This document shows positions 53,435 to 61,473 of a DNA stretch of 64,000 nt, piece after piece. A model generated the notes under the pieces. That model saw nothing but the letters and a program-made list of their open reading frames with translations. It had not been told where the DNA came from and did no database searches. Position 1 is the first letter of the stretch; the number at the start of each line of letters is the position of its first letter. The stretch spans positions 86,429 to 150,428 of the forward strand of contig JADFHE010000001.1 in the NCBI GenBank assembly GCA_022567295.1, given 5' to 3'. The translations under genes and the position numbers were made by a program. This stretch comes from Pseudomonadota bacterium. Lineage in GTDB: Bacteria; Pseudomonadota; Gammaproteobacteria; Steroidobacterales; Woeseiaceae.

Positions 53435-53514
53435 GTGTCCGCTTCGGGTCGTTAGCAGCCCCTCAGGACTCCACCATCCCAATGGCCGCTTTTTGCACGA
53501 AACCGGCCATGACG
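53435..53514. repeat. Multi-hairpin repeat, truncated copy 5 (left half only)
   Basis: GTGTCCGCTTCGGGTCGTTAGCAGCCC plus ATGGCCGctttttgcacgaaacCGGCCAT; modules C and D absent. Confidence 0.75.
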
Positions 53515-53559
53515 ATCGGCAGAATAGAAAAAACCGCAAGCAGCGTTTTCATGTTCTCC

Positions 53560-54147
53560 TCAATAACTTCGTACCGGCCCCCTGACTGAGTCCAGCAATT
53601 CGTCAACGAGCTTTAGTCGAGCGACCGTATCGCTGCTTTCAAGGCTCAACTGCTTTCGGTCCAGGTCGATCGGCAGAATCTCGAGGAACCGGTAGGTGAC
53701 CCACACGGCGTCGTCATAACGACGATCCAATGACTCATAGAGACGGCCCAGATCATCTATTACGTTGGCAAGAATCTGCGTCAGCGCGCGGTACTCGTCC
53801 GGCAATGGGAGCGAATCCTCAGCTGCCACCAACTCGACCTCGCCAACATTGAGTCCATCGCTTTGGCGTTCGCTGGACTCGAGGCGAAATCGCTGCTCCC
53901 CGATGGCTGTTATACCAAGCAGTCCGTCGCTGCCCTGATACCAATCCGAAATCCTCGCCAGAGTACCCACATTATGTGTCGTCGCCAAACCGGCTTCCGC
54001 CCCTTCCCGGATCAACAAGACGCCGAACGGCGAATCGGTTTTCAGGCAATTACTCACCATATCCAGATAGCGCGTCTCGAAAATCCGCAACGGCAGGGGC
54101 CCGCCGGGAAACAGGACAGTGTTCAATGGAAAGATCGGTATCCGCAC
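53560..54147 (-). CDS. LON peptidase substrate-binding domain protein
   Basis: IPIFPLNTVLFPGGPLPLRIFETRYLDMV, FGVLLI, IGEQRF. Confidence 0.93.
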   Translation of the reverse strand: MRIPIFPLNTVLFPGGPLPLRIFETRYLDMVSNCLKTDSPFGVLLIREGAEAGLATTHNVGTLARISDWYQGSDGLLGITAIGEQRFRLESSERQSDGLNVGEVELVAAEDSLPLPDEYRALTQILANVIDDLGRLYESLDRRYDDAVWVTYRFLEILPIDLDRKQLSLESSDTVARLKLVDELLDSVRGPVRSY

Positions 54148-54167
54148 AGCCTAAGTATAGGCTGTGA

Positions 54168-55538
54168 TCAGGTGCTGCGGGTCCTCTGCAGCAATGCCGT
54201 CAGCGTCTGCCGAGCCGAGCCGAAGCCGCCATTGCTCATGAAAATGACCTGATCACCGCCCAATACCTTCTTCGACATGTCATTAACCAGCTGGTCATAG
54301 TCTGCGTGCAGGCTCAGCTTGCCGCCAAGCGATTCAAGAGAGGCATCGAACCCGTCCCCCATATCGTCGGGTCGATACATCCATATCAAATCCGCTTCTT
54401 TGAGCGAATCCGCCAGCGCGTCATTGTGCACACCGAGTTTCATTGTATTGGAGCGAGGCTCCATGGCGACGATCACCCGATGTCCTGGGTAGCGGTGTCG
54501 AATCGCTGCAATGGTCTTGTAAATGGCTGTCGGGTGGTGCGCAAAGTCGTCATAAATAGCGATATCGGCGACGGTGGCTGTGCGTTCCATGCGCCGCCTG
54601 ACGCCTTCAAAACGGGAGAGGGCTTCGACAGCGCGCTCAAATGTCACGCCAACCGAAACGGCCGCTGCCACGGCGGCGAGCGCGTTTTCAAGATTGTGAA
54701 TACCGCCCATGCCCCAACGCGTTTCGGCCGCAGCACCCGACGGGCTGCGGATACCGATATGTCGTTCGACTTTGTCACCGAACCTGGCAACCCAGTCAGT
54801 ATCATCACCCGTGCCGAAAGTCTGCACCGGAGTCCAGCAACCCATGTCGATTAGCCTGGTCAGATTCTCGTCGCCGCCGTTCACAATAATTTCTCCATCA
54901 CTGGGCACCATGCGCATCAGTTGATGGAACTGCCATAATATTGCATCCATGTCTTTGTAAATATCGGCATGGTCAAACTCAAGATTGTTAAGCACCAGCG
55001 TACGCGGACGGTAGTGAACGAACTTCGCACGCTTATCAAAAAATGCCGTGTCGTATTCGTCCGCTTCGACGACGAAGAAACGGGATTTTCCAAATCGTGC
55101 TGACATGCCGAAGTTGGCCGGGATGCCACCGATCAGAAAACCCGGCTCCAGACCTGCATCCTCCAGAATCCAGGCCAGCATACTGGCCGTCGTTGTTTTG
55201 CCGTGCGTTCCAGCGATCGCAATGACGTGCCGGTCGTACAGAACATTTTCAGCAAGCCATTGCGGCCCTGATGTGTAGCGGTGGTCATTTTTGAGCATTG
55301 CCTCGACCACATCGACACCACGACTCATTACATTGCCAACGACAACACAATCGGGATCGATCTTGAGCTGATCCGCGTCCACGCCTTCGTGAATATCGAT
55401 ACCGAGCTCTTTCAGCTGGGTACTCATCGGCGGGTACACATTTCGATCGCAACCCGTGACCTTATGACCGGTGGCACGGGCGAGCGCAGCGACACCGCCC
55501 ATAAATGTTCCACAAATTCCCAGAATGTGTATGTGCAT
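54168..55538 (-). CDS. mpl: UDP-N-acetylmuramate:L-alanyl-gamma-D-glutamyl-meso-diaminopimelate ligase
   Basis: MHIHILGICGTFMGGVAALARATGHKVTGCD, IAGTHGKTTTASMLAWIL, YDDFAHHPTAI. Confidence 0.97.
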   Translation of the reverse strand: MHIHILGICGTFMGGVAALARATGHKVTGCDRNVYPPMSTQLKELGIDIHEGVDADQLKIDPDCVVVGNVMSRGVDVVEAMLKNDHRYTSGPQWLAENVLYDRHVIAIAGTHGKTTTASMLAWILEDAGLEPGFLIGGIPANFGMSARFGKSRFFVVEADEYDTAFFDKRAKFVHYRPRTLVLNNLEFDHADIYKDMDAILWQFHQLMRMVPSDGEIIVNGGDENLTRLIDMGCWTPVQTFGTGDDTDWVARFGDKVERHIGIRSPSGAAAETRWGMGGIHNLENALAAVAAAVSVGVTFERAVEALSRFEGVRRRMERTATVADIAIYDDFAHHPTAIYKTIAAIRHRYPGHRVIVAMEPRSNTMKLGVHNDALADSLKEADLIWMYRPDDMGDGFDASLESLGGKLSLHADYDQLVNDMSKKVLGGDQVIFMSNGGFGSARQTLTALLQRTRST

Positions 55539-55544
55539 GCTGTC

Positions 55545-56108
55545 TCAGGTCGCCTGCGTCGTCGCTTGATCAAGCGCCTGCTGCGGCCGTGGGTCCAGCG
55601 TCGGACCGAGTGAAGCCAACAGGAACAGCTGTACAACAAAAACCGTCGACGCGGCAAAAAACCCAACATACCAAAGCCGGTTGATGGCGCGAGCGATGAT
55701 ATGTCCTTCTACCGGCACGGACCAAAGCCAAATCAGCGTGATTATCGCGCGTACCTGAACTTCATTGAGTACGTACGGCAGTACCGCTTCACAAATGAGG
55801 ACCGCGAAACTCAATACCGCGCCACAACCGATGATAGCGCTGAGCGTCTGCAACAATCGCGCGCCTTTGCCAGCCGCATTTACTAACAGCGCATATATCA
55901 TAAACCCAATGACACCGATCACGATGCCCAGCAAAAAAGTATTGCCCGTGTAATTCTCGACCACAACGAGCGCCACAATACTGGCCAGCAACCACAACGC
56001 AGCGGAAAAAACGATGACAACTGGCGCGCGCGGCAGCGCTTCCGGTCCTTTCCGCAACAGAATAATTTCGATTAACGTTCGAATCAGAGATAACACGTGG
56101 CCGATCAT
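55545..56108 (-). CDS. Hypothetical membrane protein (Yip1-like topology)
   Basis: 187 aa with about five hydrophobic helices; lies between mpl and rnd without overlapping antisense conserved genes. Confidence 0.7.
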   Translation of the reverse strand: MIGHVLSLIRTLIEIILLRKGPEALPRAPVVIVFSAALWLLASIVALVVVENYTGNTFLLGIVIGVIGFMIYALLVNAAGKGARLLQTLSAIIGCGAVLSFAVLICEAVLPYVLNEVQVRAIITLIWLWSVPVEGHIIARAINRLWYVGFFAASTVFVVQLFLLASLGPTLDPRPQQALDQATTQAT

Positions 56109-56127
56109 CGCATGTTAACCTCCCGCA

Positions 56128-57201
56128 ATGCCCGATTACCTGTTTGTCGAACAACCCGACAGCATCAGCAAAAACCTGACCGGACACGCCCAACTCGGCG
56201 TTGATACCGAATTCATGCGTGAAAAGACCTATTTCGCGCAGCTTTGCCTGGTCCAGATTTCCACGCGGGACAAAATCTACTGCGTCGATGCGCTGGTCGA
56301 TGACAGCCAAGACGATTTCTGGAAGCAGTTACTGACTGGCAGCTGGGTCGTGCATTCCGCGCGACAGGATATCGAAGTCGTCTACCAGACAACCGGTTCG
56401 ATGCCGGCGGCGATATTCGATACACAAGTTGCGGCGGGGCTCCTCGGCATGCCGGCACAAGTGGGCTACGCCGGCCTGGTCCAGGAGTTGTTTGACGTCG
56501 CAATGACCAAGTCGCATACGCGTGCGGACTGGACGCGGCGGCCGCTGCCGGATGCTTTTTTGGAGTACGCCGCTGAGGACGTCGAATATCTGTTGCCAGC
56601 CGCTGACATTCTGCTGGAACGTCTCGACAAAAAAGGTCGCCTTGACTGGGCGCGACAGGATTCACACTTACTGCTCGACCCGGCGCTGTACGACATATCG
56701 GGCGATCAGGCTATCAATCGGCTTAAGGGCGCGCGCAATTTCCGCGGCCGCAAACGAGCCGCCGCCGTTCGTCTGGCGGCGTGGCGAGAGGATGAAGCTA
56801 TTCGTCGCAACCGTCCGCGGCAGTGGATATTGCGTGACCGTGTGTTACTCGACATTGCCTATAATCTGCCGTCATCCGAAAGCCAGTTGGTCGATATTGA
56901 CGGCATGTCGGCCAAAATTATAAGCCGGGTCGGCAAGCAATTAATCCATACTGTGGCGTCCTCGGAAGGGAGTGAGAACGGCTATCAGCCGCCGCGGCCA
57001 CCCGATGAAGCGCAGAAGGCATTGCTCAAGGAAATGCAGGCTCAGATAGCCCAGTGTGCAAAAGATCTGGATCTCGCTGCGGAAACCGTGGCGTCCAAGC
57101 GCGAGTTATCGTCGGTCATCATGTCTGGCAATCGCGAATCCAGAGTCTTCACAGGGTGGCGCAGAGAGCTCATTGGCGAGTCGTTGCTGCAGAAATTATA
57201 G
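56128..57201 (+). CDS. rnd: Ribonuclease D
   Basis: GVDTEFMREKTYFAQLCLVQI, VHSARQDIEVV, YAAEDVEYLLPAADIL; HRDC-like C-terminus. Confidence 0.96.
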   Translation: MPDYLFVEQPDSISKNLTGHAQLGVDTEFMREKTYFAQLCLVQISTRDKIYCVDALVDDSQDDFWKQLLTGSWVVHSARQDIEVVYQTTGSMPAAIFDTQVAAGLLGMPAQVGYAGLVQELFDVAMTKSHTRADWTRRPLPDAFLEYAAEDVEYLLPAADILLERLDKKGRLDWARQDSHLLLDPALYDISGDQAINRLKGARNFRGRKRAAAVRLAAWREDEAIRRNRPRQWILRDRVLLDIAYNLPSSESQLVDIDGMSAKIISRVGKQLIHTVASSEGSENGYQPPRPPDEAQKALLKEMQAQIAQCAKDLDLAAETVASKRELSSVIMSGNRESRVFTGWRRELIGESLLQKL

Positions 57202-57834
57202 TGCGGTCAAGAGTCGCGCGTAAACGTCATCAATAGCGCCCTCGGCGTCAATCGTGACGAATTTGTCACAACTCTTATAGAACTCAATCAGCGGCTCAGT
57301 ATTCTCTCGGTAGACTTTGAGGCGATTACCGATCGTCGCTTCGGTGTCGTCCTCGCGCTGAATCAACACACCACCGGCATTCGTACATTCATCGAGTTCG
57401 TCCTGCGACGAGTAATACACGTTCAGTAGCTTTCCGGTCAGAGAACAAGTTCGCCGACCGGTCAGGCGTTTCATGAGAATGTCGAAATCGACATCCATGA
57501 GCACTGCGGTGTCCAGCGGCGTGCCCCTATCATCCAGCAGTTCCTCGAGATCTGTTGCCTGCTGCATGGTGCGAGGGAATCCGTCGAGAATGAAGCCGCT
57601 CGCCGCATCGGATTGCTCCAGTCGTTCGCTGATGATGCCCAGCACTACGTCGTCGGGGACAAGATTGCCAGCGTCCATAACCGCCTTGGCTTTGAGTCCA
57701 AACCGGGTACCGTTGGCGACCGCCTCACGCAGCATGTCACCAGTCGAAACCTGCGGGATGTTCTTATCTACCATTAGCTTTTTGGCCTGGGTGCCCTTGC
57801 CTGATCCAGGCGCCCCCAGTAATACGATACGCAT
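57196..57834 (-). CDS. adk: Adenylate kinase
   Basis: MRIVLLGAPGSGKGTQAKKLMVDKNIPQVSTGDMLREAV, DGFPRTMQQA, LTGRRTC. Confidence 0.98.
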   Translation of the reverse strand: MRIVLLGAPGSGKGTQAKKLMVDKNIPQVSTGDMLREAVANGTRFGLKAKAVMDAGNLVPDDVVLGIISERLEQSDAASGFILDGFPRTMQQATDLEELLDDRGTPLDTAVLMDVDFDILMKRLTGRRTCSLTGKLLNVYYSSQDELDECTNAGGVLIQREDDTEATIGNRLKVYRENTEPLIEFYKSCDKFVTIDAEGAIDDVYARLLTAL

Positions 57835-57975
57835 TGATGTCATTTCCTCCGGGTTCATACGGGTCATTCGTCCGACGCCCTCCAACAACGCGAGGTACGC
57901 TACCGAGAAAGGACATTATCGTCAATGCAAGGTATCCTCTCTCGCCTTCAAAGAGAGCACCAGGGATCCAATGTC

Positions 57976-59238
57976 ATGTCTGCAAGGAATGCCTTTTACG
58001 CCCAGTCGGGCGGTGTTACAGCTGTCATCAATGCTACGGCCTGCGGCGTCATCGAGACGGCTCGCAAATACCCGAACAAGATCGCCAACGTCTACGCCGG
58101 GCGTAACGGCATTATCGGTGCGTTGACCGAGGACATGATCGATACGAATAAGGAAAGCGCGTCCGCTATCGCCGCGCTGATGTATACACCCGGTGGCGCA
58201 TTCGGTTCCGCTCGCTACAAGCTAAGAGGCATCGAAGAAAATCGCGCTGAATATGAACGCCTGATCGACGTATTTAAGGCGCATGACATTGGCTATTTTT
58301 TCTACAACGGTGGCAACGATTCCATGGATACCGCTCACAAGGTATCGCAGATTTCCAGGTCGATGGGCTATCCCGTCACCTGTCTCGGCGTTCCCAAGAC
58401 CGTGGACAACGACTTGCCAGTCACAGACAACTGCCCTGGCTTCGGCTCTGTTGCGAAATACATTGCCGTGTCAACTCAGGAAGCCGCACTGGATGTCCTG
58501 TCGATGGCGAAAACGTCTACGAAAGTATTCATACTGGAAGTCATGGGCCGCCACGCAGGTTGGATTGCTGCCGCAGGCGGTCTGGCGGGCAAAAACCGCG
58601 AGGACGCACCGCATATTATTCTATTCCCCGAGATTCCGTTCAGGAAACGCGAGTTCTTGAAACGGGTTCGTGAGTGCGTAAATCAATACGACTTCTGCGT
58701 CATCGTCGTCAGCGAAGGAACCCGCTACAAGAACGGCAAGTTTCTGGCCGAGACTGGAACACGCGATGCTTTCGGTCATCCACAGCTCGGCGGCGTTGCA
58801 GTCGTCGTCGCCAACATGGTTCGTGAAAATCTTGGCTACAAATTCCACTACGCAATAGCCGACTACCTGCAGCGCTCCGCCCGTCACATCGCCTCGGATG
58901 TCGATGTCAGACAAGCCTATGCCGTCGGCAAGGCAGCTGTGCAATACGCCCTGCTGGGCAAGACAGCAATCATGCCGGTTATCAAGCGCATCTCTGACCG
59001 GCCGTATCGCTGGAAGATCGAATCAGCACCCTTAGGACGCATTGCCAATAAGGAAAAATTGCTGCCACGCCGTTACATCACACGAGACGGCTTTGGTATC
59101 ACTGCGGCAGCTCGTCGCTACCTCGAACCGCTGATCAAGGGTGAGAATTATCCTCCATATATCAATGGGTTACCGAAGATCGCCAAGCTCAGATACCGAC
59201 CCGTGAAGCCGCGGATTGGCAAAAAATTTGTGGTATGA
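57976..59238 (+). CDS. pfp: Pyrophosphate-dependent 6-phosphofructokinase
   Basis: YNGGNDSMDTA (GGNDS rather than GGDGS) and GVPKTVDNDL (Lys as in PPi-type enzymes). Confidence 0.9.
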   Translation: MSARNAFYAQSGGVTAVINATACGVIETARKYPNKIANVYAGRNGIIGALTEDMIDTNKESASAIAALMYTPGGAFGSARYKLRGIEENRAEYERLIDVFKAHDIGYFFYNGGNDSMDTAHKVSQISRSMGYPVTCLGVPKTVDNDLPVTDNCPGFGSVAKYIAVSTQEAALDVLSMAKTSTKVFILEVMGRHAGWIAAAGGLAGKNREDAPHIILFPEIPFRKREFLKRVRECVNQYDFCVIVVSEGTRYKNGKFLAETGTRDAFGHPQLGGVAVVVANMVRENLGYKFHYAIADYLQRSARHIASDVDVRQAYAVGKAAVQYALLGKTAIMPVIKRISDRPYRWKIESAPLGRIANKEKLLPRRYITRDGFGITAAARRYLEPLIKGENYPPYINGLPKIAKLRYRPVKPRIGKKFVV

Positions 59239-59374
59239 TGCGCGGCCGTTGCGGGCCGTAACTCCCAAAACAAACAAGAACAGACATTTACCGGACAATG
59301 CCCTGACGCCTGCACCTTAGCCGGCGATGGTGGCATCGTTTGACTTTTCGCTACACATGTCAGGAGACTATCTG

Positions 59375-61417
59375 ATGACTATCGAGATGGCCCACCTTTG
59401 GTTCTCGATCGGTGCCGCTGCACTCGCGGTATTATTCGGAATCATTTCGACACAGTGGATCCTCAAGCAACCTGCCGGTAATAGCCGCATGCAGGAAATC
59501 CAGGCAGCAATTCAGGAAGGCGCTAACGCCTACATGAATCGTCAATACATGACGATCGGCGCTGTCGGTGTCGTTCTGTTTTTTGTCTTGGGCTTCGCGC
59601 TCAAATGGCCTACGGCAATCGGCTTTGCTATCGGTGCTATTTTGTCAGCGCTGGCCGGGTACATCGGCATGTTCGTCTCGGTTCGCGCAAACGTGCGAAC
59701 GGCCGAAGCGGCTACCAAAGGCGTAAACGCGGCGCTCAACGTCGCCTTCCGCGGCGGTGCGATCACGGGCATGCTCGTTGTCGGCCTTGCACTTTTTGGC
59801 GTCGCTGGTTACTACATGGTGCTCCGAAACATGGGTACGTCGCCAAACGAAGCGATCCACGCACTGCTCGGTCTGGCATTCGGCGGCTCACTGATTTCCA
59901 TCTTCGCTCGACTCGGCGGCGGCATCTTCACCAAGGGTGCAGACGTCGGTGCTGACCTCGTTGGTAAAATCGAAGCGGGAATACCGGAAGACGATCCCCG
60001 TAACCCTGCCGTGATTGCTGACAACGTTGGTGACAACGTCGGTGATTGCGCGGGCATGGCAGCTGACTTGTTCGAGACCTATGCCGTGACGATCATCGCA
60101 ACAATGCTGCTCGGCGGCCTCGTTGCAGAGGCCTACGGCGCTGTAGCGATAGTTTACCCGCTGACGCTTGGCGCGGTTTCAATCGTTGCATCCATCATCG
60201 GTACATTCTTCGTCAAGACGTCCGACGGTGGCAAAGTTATGGGCGCTCTGTATAAAGGCATGATCGTTGCGGCCATCCTCGCGGCGGCGGCCTTTTACTT
60301 CGTCACGAATAAGATGATGGGCGAAACCGGCGCAGCAATGAGTATTTACTACTCGGCCCTGATCGGCCTCGGCCTGACGGCAGCCCTGGTTGTCATCACC
60401 GAGTACTACACCAGCACGGAGTACAAGCCTGTCAGGACGATTGCGGAAGCCTCGTTAACCGGCGACGCGACGAATATTATCGCGGGACTCGGCACCTCCA
60501 TGAAGGCGACGACTCTGCCGGTCCTGGCCGTTTGTGCCAGCATCTGGGGTGCATTTGCATTGGCACCGGCAGGTGATAATCTTGCTGGCCTTTACAACAT
60601 TGCGATCGCCGCAACATCTATGTTGTCGATGACCGGCGTTATTGTTGCTCTCGATGCATTCGGCCCAATCACCGATAACGCCGGCGGTATCGCCGAGATG
60701 GCCGAACTGCCGCCCGAAGTTCGCAAGATAACGGACCAACTTGATGCTGTTGGCAACACGACCAAGGCTGTTACCAAGGGCTACGCCATTGGTTCCGCCG
60801 GCCTCGCCGCGCTCGTGCTTTTCGCTGACTATACCCACGCGTTGGACGCGGCCGGCATCGATGTCGTGTTCCTTCTCGACGATCACATGGTCATCATCGG
60901 CCTGTTTATTGGTGGCATGGTGCCGTTCCTGTTTGCCGCGATGGCTTTGGAAGCCGTCGGTCGCGCAGCCGGTGCGGTGGTGCAGGAAGTGCGTCGCCAG
61001 TTCCGCGAGATCGAAGGCATCATGGAAGGTACCGGCAAGCCAGATTACAGCCGTGCCGTTGATCTCCTGACCAAATCTGCGATCAAGGAAATGATTGTGC
61101 CCTCACTGCTGCCGATTCTGGTACCGCTGGGTGTCGGCCTGTTGCTTGGGCCGAAAGCACTCGGTGGAATGCTCCTCGGTACCATTATCACGGGCTTGTT
61201 CCTCGCTATCTCAATGACGGCCGGTGGCGGTGCATGGGACAACGCCAAGAAATACATCGAAGACGGCAACTTCGGCGGCAAGGGCTCTGCTGCTCATAAG
61301 GCTGCGGTAACGGGCGACACGGTAGGCGACCCCTACAAAGATACGGCGGGTCCTGCTATTAACCCGCTGATCAAGATCATCAACATCGTTGCTCTGCTGA
61401 TGGTACCGCTTCTGTAG
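59375..61417 (+). CDS. hppA: Membrane-bound H+-translocating pyrophosphatase, K+-independent type
   Basis: [57 protein letters not shown] signature; [47 protein letters not shown]. Confidence 0.97.
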   Translation: MTIEMAHLWFSIGAAALAVLFGIISTQWILKQPAGNSRMQEIQAAIQEGANAYMNRQYMTIGAVGVVLFFVLGFALKWPTAIGFAIGAILSALAGYIGMFVSVRANVRTAEAATKGVNAALNVAFRGGAITGMLVVGLALFGVAGYYMVLRNMGTSPNEAIHALLGLAFGGSLISIFARLGGGIFTKGADVGADLVGKIEAGIPEDDPRNPAVIADNVGDNVGDCAGMAADLFETYAVTIIATMLLGGLVAEAYGAVAIVYPLTLGAVSIVASIIGTFFVKTSDGGKVMGALYKGMIVAAILAAAAFYFVTNKMMGETGAAMSIYYSALIGLGLTAALVVITEYYTSTEYKPVRTIAEASLTGDATNIIAGLGTSMKATTLPVLAVCASIWGAFALAPAGDNLAGLYNIAIAATSMLSMTGVIVALDAFGPITDNAGGIAEMAELPPEVRKITDQLDAVGNTTKAVTKGYAIGSAGLAALVLFADYTHALDAAGIDVVFLLDDHMVIIGLFIGGMVPFLFAAMALEAVGRAAGAVVQEVRRQFREIEGIMEGTGKPDYSRAVDLLTKSAIKEMIVPSLLPILVPLGVGLLLGPKALGGMLLGTIITGLFLAISMTAGGGAWDNAKKYIEDGNFGGKGSAAHKAAVTGDTVGDPYKDTAGPAINPLIKIINIVALLMVPLL

Positions 61418-61473
61418 CAGCGACCTTGCAATCACTGATTGGCCATGCATGGCTGTAAACGTTCTTGGCAAAG

